From NCBI RefSeq assembly GCF_001982605.1, contig NZ_MLCN01000008.1, positions 62,001 to 126,000 of the forward strand: a stretch of DNA of 64,000 nt. Direction: 5' to 3'. The position numbers and the translations under genes are program-made. This stretch comes from Alkanindiges hydrocarboniclasticus (GTDB lineage Bacteria > Pseudomonadota > Gammaproteobacteria > Pseudomonadales > Moraxellaceae). Shown here piece after piece: positions 52,776 to 61,457 of this stretch (position 1 is the first letter of the stretch; each line of letters starts with the position of its first letter). Below the pieces are notes generated by a model. The model was not told where the DNA came from, did no database searches, and saw only the letters and a list, made by a program, of their open reading frames with translations.

Positions 52776-53459
52776 ATGGCAAAAATATTTATTATTGAAG
52801 ATGAAAAAGAACTGGCTGAGCTGGTCCGTGATTATCTGGTTCAATCCAACTATGAGGTTGAAATTTTTAATGATGGCCAGACGGGTTTACAGGCTGCCTT
52901 ACAGGACAATCCTGACCTGATTATTCTCGACCTGATGCTGCCGCGTCTGGATGGTTTGGGGGTATGCCGCAAGGTGCGCGAAGTGTCCAATGTGCCGATT
53001 ATCATGGTTACTGCCTTAACCGAGGAAATTGACCGCCTGCTGGGCTTAAAGCTTGGTGCTGATGATTATGTGTGCAAGCCATTTAGCCCCAAGGAACTGG
53101 TTGCCCGTGTACAGGCGGTATTGCGCCGTGCCCATAGCCAGCCAGCACAGAAAGCCCTGTTTAAAATTGACGAAGCCCAGCAACGCATCTGGTACAAGCA
53201 AAAAACCTTAAACCTGACCCCTACTGAATTTCGCCTATTGGCTTTATTCTTAAAACATGTTGGACAGATTTTCTCACGTGGCCAGTTGCTGGATCATCTC
53301 AATCCAGACAGCTTTGAAGTGACTGACCGTGTGATTGACAGCCATATTAAAAACCTGCGCCGCAAGATCAGCGAAACGGCTGATACCGGCAGCAAGCATG
53401 AGTGGATTCATTCAGTGTATGGTGTGGGCTATCGCTTTGATTATGATGAAAGCCAGTAA
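52776..53459 (+). CDS. OmpR-family response regulator, BaeR-like
   Basis: A 227-residue regulator. The receiver shows phospho-acceptor Asp52 in DLIILDLMLPRLDG and Lys in KLGADDYVCKPFSPKELV. The C-terminal winged helix (about 132-225) has TPTEFRLLALFLKH, RGQLLDHL and VIDSHIKNLRRKI. The ATG at 52776 follows AGGAA by seven bases; the ORF could be read from 52749, but the extra residues are not family-like. Partner of the kinase upstream. Confidence 0.94.
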   Translation: MAKIFIIEDEKELAELVRDYLVQSNYEVEIFNDGQTGLQAALQDNPDLIILDLMLPRLDGLGVCRKVREVSNVPIIMVTALTEEIDRLLGLKLGADDYVCKPFSPKELVARVQAVLRRAHSQPAQKALFKIDEAQQRIWYKQKTLNLTPTEFRLLALFLKHVGQIFSRGQLLDHLNPDSFEVTDRVIDSHIKNLRRKISETADTGSKHEWIHSVYGVGYRFDYDESQ

Positions 53460-53472
53460 GCTTTGAACCGAA

Positions 53473-53502
53473 TAAAAAAGACAGCTTAAGCTGTCTTTTT
53501 TA
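53473..53502. terminator. 30-bp perfect palindromic terminator
   Basis: A perfect 15+15 palindrome with no spacer, centred at 53487/53488. The GACAGCTT core is flanked by A6 and T6 runs. It separates the regulator from the convergent selO and can end both transcripts. Confidence 0.88.
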
Positions 53503-53518
53503 TGGCAACAGGCACGGA

Positions 53519-54949
53519 TCAAGAAGAACAACTCACCGCGACTTCTTCACCAAATGGCGGTAATAGGTCATTTTCCTGTTCAATATCCGGCTGGCGTGTA
53601 AAAGGCGTTGCCAGTAATTGGTACAGCCGTTCGACTTCGCTAAAGTCATCCTGCTCGGCCTTTTCAATGGCCCGCTGCGCCATATGGTTGCGCAGAATAT
53701 ACACCGGATTATTGTCCTGCATTAATGCTGCGCGATTGGCAACAGGGTGTTCGCCAATTACCTGCTGGTAGCGTTTAATAAACTGGTCAAAGGCTGCCAC
53801 ATCAATACAGTCATCACGCAATGCCTGCCAGTCTTTGTCATCGATCAGACGTCTAAAGCTAGTGGTGTAGTCCAGTTTTTCGTTTTGCAGAAGCCGTAAA
53901 AAGTCCATGCCAGTTTCAAAAGCTTGCGGATGTTCGGCGTCAATGCCCAGTTTTTTGGCCATGCCTTCACTGTAGTGGTGCAAAAATGCCGGTTCAAACT
54001 CACCCAGTACAGCCTGCAAGTCTTCCTTGTCCAGACCCAGTGGCAACAGTTGGCCCAGCCAAACCCATAAGTTCCAGTGTGCCATACTGGGCTGGTTCTG
54101 GTAGGTATATCGTCCGCCATGGTCGGAATGGTTGTTAATCCATGCCGGGTTAAAGCGCTCCAGAAAGCCAAATGGCCCAAAATCCAGTGTGCTTCCAGTA
54201 ATGGACAAATTGTCAGTATTCATCACGCCATGCGCGAAACCCACCAGTTGCCAGTCTGCAATGGTCTTTGCCGTGCGCTGAATAACTGATTTGGCAAAGC
54301 ACAGCACGCGGTTGGAGCCAGTACTTTCCGCTTCGGCATTGCATTCCGGGTAGTACCAGTCAATCATTTTGCTGGTAAATTCCTGAAGTAACTCTGGCTG
54401 GTACTGGTTAATCCATTCAAAATGCCCTAGCCGTACATGGCAATCAGCCACACGAAGCAAACAGGCACCACGTTCCAGTTGTTCCCGCTGCACCGGCATT
54501 TTTGAGCTAACAAACCCCAGTGCATTGGACGATGCTACTCCTAAATTGCTGAGTGCATGGCCTGCCAGATATTCGCGGATAACCGAGCGTAGAACAGCAC
54601 GACCATCACCCATACGGGAGTAGGGCGTAAGGCCAGCACCTTTTAAATGCAAATCCTGTAACTGGCCATTCATGTCAATCACTTGTGCCATGAGTAGCCC
54701 ACGGCCATCACCCAGTTGTCCAGCCCAGTGCCCAAACTGGTGCCCGGCATAAGCCATGGCCAGCGGATCAAAACCTTCTGGTACTGATTGGCCTGCCAGA
54801 ATGCTGACCCAATCAGTACTTTCCGGCCAGTTTAGTTGCCGGGCCACCTGTGAATTAAAATGACCTGCTATGGGCTGTTGCAGCGGGGAAGGTGGCTGAC
54901 GATGAAACAGCTTTTCATCTAGTGTGGCATAGCGATTATCGATCTGCAC
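53519..54949 (-). CDS. selO: Protein adenylyltransferase SelO (YdiU)
   Basis: A pseudokinase-fold enzyme that transfers AMP to Ser, Thr or Tyr of target proteins, linked with redox stress in E. coli. The 476-residue length equals the family norm. Motifs are GDGRG (about 84), LKGAGLTPYSRMGDGRAVLRSVIREYL, GVMNTDNLSITG and LDFGPFGFLE. The protein ends SCSS, keeping the conserved Cys near the C-terminus that in animals is selenocysteine. It is convergent with the two-component genes. Confidence 0.94.
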   Translation of the reverse strand: MQIDNRYATLDEKLFHRQPPSPLQQPIAGHFNSQVARQLNWPESTDWVSILAGQSVPEGFDPLAMAYAGHQFGHWAGQLGDGRGLLMAQVIDMNGQLQDLHLKGAGLTPYSRMGDGRAVLRSVIREYLAGHALSNLGVASSNALGFVSSKMPVQREQLERGACLLRVADCHVRLGHFEWINQYQPELLQEFTSKMIDWYYPECNAEAESTGSNRVLCFAKSVIQRTAKTIADWQLVGFAHGVMNTDNLSITGSTLDFGPFGFLERFNPAWINNHSDHGGRYTYQNQPSMAHWNLWVWLGQLLPLGLDKEDLQAVLGEFEPAFLHHYSEGMAKKLGIDAEHPQAFETGMDFLRLLQNEKLDYTTSFRRLIDDKDWQALRDDCIDVAAFDQFIKRYQQVIGEHPVANRAALMQDNNPVYILRNHMAQRAIEKAEQDDFSEVERLYQLLATPFTRQPDIEQENDLLPPFGEEVAVSCSS

Positions 54950-55162
54950 AATCAGACTCTGAAAACAGTAAATTAAAATAAGTGTAAAGGATTCCAGAAA
55001 ATAAAGTGCTAAAACTCTATGGGTTTTTCATTGCAATTTTTTGCCCACAATTTTTTAAATGGCTAGCCAGTTCAAAAACCAACGGCTGAATCTGACCAGC
55101 AGCATTGTCAGCCGCGTAAAAACCAGCATGATGAAGGCTTATTACCACGTAGAGCACAAGTT

Positions 55163-55525
55163 ATGTTTATGCTGGCACAAATACTGATTGGATTAATTGG
55201 TTTACTGCATGTTTATTTTATGGTGCTGGAAATGTTTTTGTGGGACAAGCCACTGGGCTTAAAAGCGTTTGGCAATACACCTGAAAAAGCCGCCTTAACC
55301 AAAGTGCTGGCACAAAATCAGGGCTTGTATAATGGCTTTCTGGCCGCTGGATTATTTTGGGCCTTAACCCTGCAAGGCAGTTTTCTGCTTCAGGTGGCAA
55401 GCTTCTTTTTACTCTGTATTGTGGTGGCCGGTATTTTTGGTGCATTCACAGCCAGCCGCAAAATTCTGTATATTCAGGCCATGCCCGCCGCAATTGCGCT
55501 TATTGCCTTATATGTGGCGATGTAA
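55163..55525 (+). CDS. DUF1304 family membrane protein
   Basis: A 120-residue inner-membrane protein with four predicted helices (about 4-24, 53-72, 72-90, 98-118). Family features are the start LIGLLHVYFMVLEMFLW and KVLAQNQGLYNGFLAAGL. The function is unknown. It is a single gene flanked by selO and a terminator. Confidence 0.85.
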   Translation: MFMLAQILIGLIGLLHVYFMVLEMFLWDKPLGLKAFGNTPEKAALTKVLAQNQGLYNGFLAAGLFWALTLQGSFLLQVASFFLLCIVVAGIFGAFTASRKILYIQAMPAAIALIALYVAM

Positions 55526-55543
55526 GCTAAACAGACAACAAAA

Positions 55544-55561
55544 ATCCCGCCGAAGCGGGAT
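55544..55561 (+). terminator. Hairpin after the DUF1304 gene
   Basis: A 7-bp stem ATCCCGC/GCGGGAT (55544-55550 with 55555-55561) has a stable CGAA tetraloop and is followed by AATTTAAAA. The A4 run ahead of it may also serve the desaturase from the minus strand. Confidence 0.65.
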
Positions 55562-55600
55562 AATTTAAAATCTTATAAGTTGCAATACCAGACCAAGCTA

Positions 55601-56785
55601 TTAAACCGGATTGGCGTGGCGGCGAATGCAACGCTTGAGGTTTAACATCATGGTTTCCATACGGGCACTGTGCTCAAGCATACGTTGCTCAACCAGTTGG
55701 AATTCTGTTTTCAGGCGTAGGTCAGCCTGATGAATTTTTTCGGCAACAGCCGCTTTTTTGGCTTCAATGCTTTGTTCCTTGAGTTTGGCCCAGTCATTTA
55801 GGGTGGCGCTAAAGGCTTCATATTCCTGTGCAATTTTCTGGCGCATTTGTACGATGTCTTCATGCATGTCATGGCCGTAAGTGGCAAGGTGCTTTTCAGC
55901 CCGCTTGAACTTCATGGCAACTTCTGCTTTACGAATGGTAAATGCTGGAATGCGTTTCAGGTTGCGGGTCAGGCCAACCTTGGACAAGCCCAAAATCAGC
56001 CATTTGGTTGGGTCAAACTGCCACCATTTTACGCCATTGCGATAGTCATACTGGAAAATATGATGAAAGTTATGATAGCCCTCACCCCAGGTAAACAGGG
56101 CCAGCCAGAAATTGTCACGGGCTGTATTTTCATCAGTATACGGCTGGTTACCAAACATATGGCATAGCGAATTAATGAAGAAAGTCACATGGTGATTGGC
56201 AATCAGGCGCAACAGGCCAGCCAGCAGCACCACGCCCCACAGGTCACCCACCATCAGGCCCAGTGCAACCGGAAAGCCAATGTTGGTAAGAATAACCAGG
56301 GGAATGTAATAGCGATCCTGAAACATCACCATTTTGTCTTTTAGCAGGTCTGGGGCATTTTTATAGTCGGGTGTACCGCTGGAATAATCGCGCAGCATCC
56401 AGCCAATGTGTGAATACCAGAACCCACGCTTGGCAGAGTAGGGGTCTTTATCAACATGATCCACGTGGCGGTGGTGAGTACGGTGCCCTGATGCCCAAAA
56501 CAGGATGGTATTCTGGATGGCCAGCGTGCCACCCAGCATCAGTATAAAACGCACAGGCCATGCTGCTTCATAGGCACGGTGTGCCCACAGGCGATGGTAG
56601 CCCGCAGTAATGCCAAGGCCGCTCCATGCGAAAAACACAACAAAGCTGACCCAGGCTGCCACGGAAAAATCATGATTCCAGGCATACCATGGAATTAAAA
56701 TTAAGGCGGCCAAGGGCGTACCCAGCAACACAATCACTGCAGGCCAGTTAATGGGAGGACGAGCAGGAGAGGAATTCATGTCCAA
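55601..56785 (-). CDS. Acyl-CoA/fatty acid desaturase (delta-9 type)
   Basis: An integral-membrane diiron desaturase. The three His boxes are visible: His64-x4-His69 (YHRLWAHRAY), His101-x2-HisHis105 (HRTHHRH) and His238-x2-HisHis242 (YHNFHH). About four membrane helices fall in the first 210 residues. The protein is 394 residues, with a roughly 100-residue helical, Glu/Lys/Gln-rich C-terminal tail (about 290-394) that looks like a coiled coil and is unusual for short DesC/Stearoyl-type forms. A FabR/DesT-like site lies upstream. Confidence 0.92.
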   Translation of the reverse strand: MDMNSSPARPPINWPAVIVLLGTPLAALILIPWYAWNHDFSVAAWVSFVVFFAWSGLGITAGYHRLWAHRAYEAAWPVRFILMLGGTLAIQNTILFWASGHRTHHRHVDHVDKDPYSAKRGFWYSHIGWMLRDYSSGTPDYKNAPDLLKDKMVMFQDRYYIPLVILTNIGFPVALGLMVGDLWGVVLLAGLLRLIANHHVTFFINSLCHMFGNQPYTDENTARDNFWLALFTWGEGYHNFHHIFQYDYRNGVKWWQFDPTKWLILGLSKVGLTRNLKRIPAFTIRKAEVAMKFKRAEKHLATYGHDMHEDIVQMRQKIAQEYEAFSATLNDWAKLKEQSIEAKKAAVAEKIHQADLRLKTEFQLVEQRMLEHSARMETMMLNLKRCIRRHANPV

Positions 56786-56887
56786 TAAAGCTCCGCAACA
56801 AAACAGATAAGAGGGGAATACAAGGCAGGAAAGGAGAGCTCACTATAATTAAGCAATTAAGTGTGCAGTTTATAGTCATCATAACAT

Positions 56888-56905
56888 GGCGTACACATGT
56901 TCACT
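56888..56905. promoter_or_regulatory. FabR/DesT-like operator candidate
   Basis: GGCGTACACATGTTCACT matches 15 of 18 positions of the FabR-type sequence AGCGTACACGTGTTCGCT as I recall it. It lies 103 bases ahead of the desaturase start and overlaps a 6-base inverted repeat AACATG-N7-CATGTT (56883-56901). The consensus is from memory. Confidence 0.45.
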
Positions 56906-56990
56906 AGTCAAACAATACCAATTTGCAGGATTTTTCTGCAAGTCGGATTTTAGCATTTAACCAATTGAAATTTATTGAAAAGGAGACAAT

Positions 56991-57566
56991 ATGCCTAGCG
57001 CATTACAACAACAAGATCACTGGTTAAATTGTCCGACCAGATTGAGCTGGCTAAAACTTGTGTTATTAAGCAGTAGCTTAGCAATTACAGCCTGCCAGTC
57101 AACCACTTCGCAGAAAATTGTAACTCAAAAAGTAGCTACTTCGGCAACTGCCCAGACTGCATCGGCCAACCAAAATACCGGCAATCCAGCTACTTACCGG
57201 CCGCTTACGGTTAAGGTGGCAGGTATTCCTGGCCTGACTGACCTGAGATGGGATCTGGTTTCTATTAACAGTAAAAATCCCCAGCCGTTTATCAATCGGC
57301 CTTATTTATTTTTACAATCCACAGCCAAAGCAGTTTCGGGATCTACTGGCTGCAATGCCCTAAGTGGCAAATATGAATCCGGTGATTTAAAAAGTCTTAA
57401 GATTCAGGCGCTGGCAGGGCATATGACCTGCGACGATGCGCTGGCACAGGAAGCCGAGATTATGGATGTGCTGGGTCGTGTAAACCGTTACCAGTTGCAG
57501 CACAATATGCTGTACTTATATGACCAGAATGGGGGCTTGCTGCTCACTGCACGCGCAAGCCAGTAA
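56991..57566 (+). CDS. META-domain lipoprotein (second copy)
   Basis: A 191-residue predicted lipoprotein with lipobox AITAC (Cys35), an unusually long pre-signal, and a Thr/Ala/Gln-rich linker. The META-like C-terminal domain shows LRWDLVSI, GSTGCNALSGKYESG and HMTCDDALAQEAEIMDVLGRVNRYQL. AGGAG gives a strong ribosome site. Compared with the copy at 30460 the sequences are quite different, so they are separate members. It is convergent with the phosphodiesterase gene (24-base gap). Confidence 0.82.
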   Translation: MPSALQQQDHWLNCPTRLSWLKLVLLSSSLAITACQSTTSQKIVTQKVATSATAQTASANQNTGNPATYRPLTVKVAGIPGLTDLRWDLVSINSKNPQPFINRPYLFLQSTAKAVSGSTGCNALSGKYESGDLKSLKIQALAGHMTCDDALAQEAEIMDVLGRVNRYQLQHNMLYLYDQNGGLLLTARASQ

Positions 57567-57589
57567 TGAGGTTTTAGCCTGATTTAGAT

Positions 57590-58321
57590 TTATAAGGTAC
57601 AGCCTTCAATGCGGGCGGCCAGCATTTGACTGGGCACATCAGTGATTAGTCCATCAATTTTCCAGCTGGCCAGTTGCCGGGCACGTGCCACATTATTGAC
57701 AGTCCAGACGCTGCACCGCAGTTGTTCAAAATGGATTTTTTCAATTAAATCCTGCGTGGCAAAGCTGTCCCTCAAGCCAATACGGCAACAGCCCAGTTGC
57801 TTGGCAATAGGAATAATTGCATCACCCAGCGGGATTTCTACCAATAAGCCTCGCTGAAAACTGGAATTCAGGCTTTTAAAAGCTTCCAGCACTTTTAGGT
57901 CAAAGGATGTAAAGGTTACCCGACCTTGCCAGCCGTCCAGTGCCTGATGCAATTGATGTGCTATTAACTGTGCCTGTCGCTCGTCATTGACTGCCTTGAT
58001 TTCCACTTCAATATGTTCAAAGTGCTTAATCAGCTCCAACACTTCACTTAAAAGCGGTGTTGGCTCTGCCTGTGGCCAGCTATCCCAGCCCACCCGGTTA
58101 TCGGTATGCACCAGCTGAAAACTACTGGTCATGGCAATGGTTTGGTCAAGGCCGGTAGTTCGCAAAAAGTTATCGTCATGAATGACCACCAGTTGCTGAT
58201 CCTGCAATAGCCGCACGTCAAATTCCACTGCTTTAAGGCCCAGCGCAATAATGTGCTTAAACCCGCCAAGGGTGTTTTCCGGCGCTTCGTTCCGTGCCCC
58301 GCGATGACCAATCAAGCGCAT
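57590..58321 (-). CDS. Glycerophosphodiester phosphodiesterase
   Basis: Hydrolyses glycerophosphodiesters to glycerol-3-phosphate and an alcohol. The 243-residue protein has no signal peptide, so it is cytosolic UgpQ-like rather than periplasmic GlpQ. Catalytic segments are LIGHRGARNEAPENTLGGF (His6, Arg7, Glu13, Asn15) and EFDVRLLQDQQLVVIHDD. It lies near lipid-related genes and downstream of the adenosyltransferase with a 131-base gap. Confidence 0.92.
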   Translation of the reverse strand: MRLIGHRGARNEAPENTLGGFKHIIALGLKAVEFDVRLLQDQQLVVIHDDNFLRTTGLDQTIAMTSSFQLVHTDNRVGWDSWPQAEPTPLLSEVLELIKHFEHIEVEIKAVNDERQAQLIAHQLHQALDGWQGRVTFTSFDLKVLEAFKSLNSSFQRGLLVEIPLGDAIIPIAKQLGCCRIGLRDSFATQDLIEKIHFEQLRCSVWTVNNVARARQLASWKIDGLITDVPSQMLAARIEGCTL

Positions 58322-58452
58322 ATTTATCCTTAAGATCTGTATGGCAATATAAGTGTAATGACCGCAGTGTGACTTAAAAATTAGCGTTCATTATGAAAAA
58401 CAGGCTAAATAATCAAAGCAGGGCCATAATCAAAGCAGATTGCATCATAAAA

Positions 58453-59019
58453 TTATTCACTTTTGACCCATAGTACTTCTGTACCGCCATCTTCACGGCT
58501 GATGTGGCGCGCGGCTACAAACAGCCAGTCTGACAAGCGATTGAGATATTGCAGCGCTAGCGGCGAAATGTTGTCCTCACGCTGGCTTAAGCTATATACA
58601 TGGCGTTCGGCGCGGCGGCAAATACTGCGGGCGGCATGCGCATAAGATACCGCCAGTGAACCGGCAGGCAAAATAAAGTCCTTAAGCATGGGTAGTGCTT
58701 CATTCATGTGATCCAACTCCTGTTCAAGTCTCTGGATGCTGTGTTCCTTGACCAGAATAAAATTGGGAATGCACAGTTCGCCACCCAGATCAAACAGTTC
58801 ATGCTGAATACGGCTTAAGTTGCTATCCAGATCATGTGGAACAGGGGAAGACACGGCCGCCAGTTGGGCCCGCAATACGCCTATAAAACTGTTGAGTTCA
58901 TCTACGGTGCCATAGGCTTCTACCCGTAGGTCATCCTTGGGCACACGGCTTCCATCGCCAAGGCCGGTACTGCCATCATCACCTGTTTTTGTGTAAATCT
59001 TGCTTAAACGATGTCCCAT
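58453..59019 (-). CDS. Cobalamin adenosyltransferase, PduO type
   Basis: Adenosylates cob(I)alamin to make coenzyme B12. The 188-residue protein from ATG 59019 (MGHRLSKIYTKTGDDGSTGLGDG) is preferred over an upstream start 23 codons earlier. The ATP motif TKTGDDGSTGL, DELNS and the RSICRRAERHV block near the active site mark the PduO family. It follows the btuB-like receptor, so riboswitch-controlled uptake and activation are adjacent. A terminator between them suggests partial independence. Confidence 0.93.
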   Translation of the reverse strand: MGHRLSKIYTKTGDDGSTGLGDGSRVPKDDLRVEAYGTVDELNSFIGVLRAQLAAVSSPVPHDLDSNLSRIQHELFDLGGELCIPNFILVKEHSIQRLEQELDHMNEALPMLKDFILPAGSLAVSYAHAARSICRRAERHVYSLSQREDNISPLALQYLNRLSDWLFVAARHISREDGGTEVLWVKSE

Positions 59020-59091
59020 AATTGAGGTCCCAAGTACATGCCAGAAAGGTTTGAAAAAATGATAGTCATTAAACAGGCTATATTGCAAAAA

Positions 59092-59126
59092 ATAAAGCTC
59101 CTGCCTTGAACAAGCAGAAGCTTTAT
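59092..59126 (-). terminator. Terminator of the btuB-like gene
   Basis: An 8-bp stem and then a 4-bp stem separated by one mismatch (59092-59104 with 59114-59126) have a 9-base loop. On the minus strand a TTATTTTTT run follows. Confidence 0.75.
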
Positions 59127-59146
59127 AGAGGGGTGTGCTTAACTGA

Positions 59147-60985
59147 TTAGTAGCTTAAGGTAATACCCGCAGTAGCTAGGCGTGGTGCAGCAATATAATA
59201 CTCGGCACCTGTAGCGCTGGTATTATACAGTGCGGTTTTGTAGGTTTTATCGCCAATGTTTTGAATGTTGGCAAACACACGCACATTGGGATTGTATTGA
59301 TAAAATGCATTCAGGTTAGCCGTTACAAAGCCCGGAGTCGGGTTTTGTGGGCTGTAGTCTTTGGCACGACTTTTAGCCACTAGACTGGCACTGACACCAT
59401 ATACGCTATTATCCCAACCCGATGTCAGCGTGGCAGTCTGGCGTGGACGACGGGTTAACTCTTTATTGGTGGTTTCATTTTTGGGTTGTACATAGGCATA
59501 CTCCAGCTTGCTAAACCAGCCATCCTGTGCCCAATTTAAGCCCACTTCGCCACCGGTCAGTTTGGCTTTTTGAATATTTTCCAGTTTGAAGCTGCTGTTG
59601 TAACCAATCAGGTCTTTAACCCGGGTTTGATAAACAGAGGCATAGGTACTTAAACCATAGACCAGATTTTGATCAATGCCCAATTCATAGGAGATACTTT
59701 CTTCCGGGGTCAGATCTGGGTTGGCACTTGAACCACCATATAGCTGGTTAGCATCCGGGGCATGAAATGCCGTGCCAATATTGGCATACACACTGGTCAG
59801 CGGTGCAATCTGAATGCGGCCGGCCAGCTGGCCAACGGTATGCGTGCCGTATTTGTCATCATCTTCAACGCGAATGCCAGCCTGAGTACTTACGCCATTG
59901 GCCTGATACTGGTGTTGCAGGTAGTAGCCGGTGGTTTTTAACTTTTCGTTGTAACGGGTATCGCCCCATGACGCTTCAGTCAGATAGTCTGCATCGGTTT
60001 GGCGATGTGTGGCACCCAGCAACACATTTTGGCCCTGAACGAAATTCCAGGCCAGGTTGAGGTCGGTTTCCCGGTGTTTGGTGTGGGCATAATCATTGGA
60101 ATTAGTCTGATCCAGCTCATCCTTATATTCGGAAAAACGGGCATTGGCCTTAATATCAGAATTGATATTGTAGCTTCCCTTAAGGTTAAGCAGCCGGTTG
60201 GAAAAATCCTGATTTCCGGTTAAAAAGGGGTTGTATTCAACATTACCCTGATTTTCTTCCAACTGGGCAGAAACAGCATATAAGGCGTTTTCAATTCCAC
60301 CTTTAACGCTATAACCAGTCTGGTCGTAGCCCGCATCTTTGGCACCGGGCGTATTGGTTACCGCTGAGCCATCAGTTTCCAGACGCTGGCCACGAATTTG
60401 CATATATGCATCATTTTGTACTAGATCAGCACCTACAATGGCTTTGTAGGTATCCAGTTCGCCGCCTTCTAAGGTGGTAAACAGCTTTTGGGTTTTTGGT
60501 GCTTCGCTAATCAGCTGAATCACACCGCCAATGGCATCAGAACCATACTGTACAGAAGCAGGGCCTTTTAATACTTCAATGCGGGAAACACCGGTCAGGT
60601 CAAACAGGTTAATGTTGGCTGCACTTGAGGTTGCGGTATTACTGCGCATTCCGTCTTTTAAAACCAGGGTGTGATTGGAGTTGGTACCCCGGGTAAAGAT
60701 CGACGTTTGCTGGCCATAACTTCCAAGTTGCACAATATTTAAGGCTGCTTCACGCTGCAACAGGTGTGGCAGGTCGGTCACTGCGGATTGCTGGATGGTT
60801 TGTTCATCAATAACCGAAATTCGGGCAGGAACCTGATCAATAGCTTTAGGTGTCTTGCTGGCAGTCACCACAATCACGGGCAGTGTTGCAGCAGTATTTG
60901 CATTAAGAACAGTGGTATCAGCGTAGGCAAAAGAAGCCGATAGAATAGACGCCGTCAGGGCAGACGGTACAAGAATACGGGACAT
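59147..60985 (-). CDS. btuB: BtuB-like TonB-dependent cobalamin receptor
   Basis: An outer-membrane vitamin B12 receptor of 612 residues from ATG 60985 (E. coli BtuB has 614). Signal peptide cleavage is near SFAYA. The TonB box region is LPVIVVTASKTP, and the plug shows SVIDEQTIQQSAVTDLPHLLQREA, LKDGMRSN, VLKGPASVQYGSDAIGGVIQL. The barrel ends TAGITLSY. Because a cobalamin riboswitch precedes it and an adenosyltransferase follows, a B12 substrate is well supported. SD-like CTGGAG precedes the ATG. Confidence 0.94.
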   Translation of the reverse strand: MSRILVPSALTASILSASFAYADTTVLNANTAATLPVIVVTASKTPKAIDQVPARISVIDEQTIQQSAVTDLPHLLQREAALNIVQLGSYGQQTSIFTRGTNSNHTLVLKDGMRSNTATSSAANINLFDLTGVSRIEVLKGPASVQYGSDAIGGVIQLISEAPKTQKLFTTLEGGELDTYKAIVGADLVQNDAYMQIRGQRLETDGSAVTNTPGAKDAGYDQTGYSVKGGIENALYAVSAQLEENQGNVEYNPFLTGNQDFSNRLLNLKGSYNINSDIKANARFSEYKDELDQTNSNDYAHTKHRETDLNLAWNFVQGQNVLLGATHRQTDADYLTEASWGDTRYNEKLKTTGYYLQHQYQANGVSTQAGIRVEDDDKYGTHTVGQLAGRIQIAPLTSVYANIGTAFHAPDANQLYGGSSANPDLTPEESISYELGIDQNLVYGLSTYASVYQTRVKDLIGYNSSFKLENIQKAKLTGGEVGLNWAQDGWFSKLEYAYVQPKNETTNKELTRRPRQTATLTSGWDNSVYGVSASLVAKSRAKDYSPQNPTPGFVTANLNAFYQYNPNVRVFANIQNIGDKTYKTALYNTSATGAEYYIAAPRLATAGITLSY

Positions 60986-61004
60986 GGCTGTGCTCCAGGA
61001 CATT

Positions 61005-61025
61005 CACCCCACGTGAATGTGTCAG
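61005..61025 (-). promoter_or_regulatory. Riboswitch expression-platform hairpin
   Basis: An ACATTCAC/GTGAATGT stem with a 5-base loop sits between the cobalamin aptamer and the CTGGAG ribosome site. It may sequester or release the start of btuB translation when B12 is bound. Confidence 0.5.
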
Positions 61026-61035
61026 GGGTTATAAA

Positions 61036-61215
61036 AAGCCTTGAGTCGGTATCCAGACTTGTGTTGGGTCGGTGCTGACCTATCTTCAATAACCTTCCCA
61101 CTTAAACCTTAAGCAGTGGTTGCCACCAACATGTTGCAGTGGTGGCATATTGAACATTAAACACATACTGTTGCGGGGGCAGTGCTGGATTTTCACCAGC
61201 TTCCCATTTGTTTTT
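61036..61215 (-). ncRNA. Cobalamin riboswitch
   Basis: On the minus strand the leader contains the conserved cobalamin aptamer elements in order: GGGAAGCTGGTGAAAATCC, CAGCACTGCCCCCGCAAC, GTGGGAAGG-like sequence, and the B12 box as AAGTCTGGATACCGACTC (61042-61060). It lies 51 bases ahead of the btuB-like start and should turn it down when adenosylcobalamin is abundant. Confidence 0.95.
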
Positions 61216-61457
61216 TAACTAAAACAAACGCTTGTTAGGCACTCAAAGCGCGGGCAGTATAGTAGTGTTGGGAATTTGTTGCAATTTATTAAAAGATCAG
61301 TGGTCTGGGTGTTATTTTTAACTTTACATTTTTTATAAAAATTACCTTGCAAAACAACCGGCTATTTTTACACAGCATTAATAAAGTTAGGGCTTAAAGC
61401 TGGGTATGCTGTAGCAGCAACATACTTATATTTTTCTACCGCAAAATGAGGTTGAAC

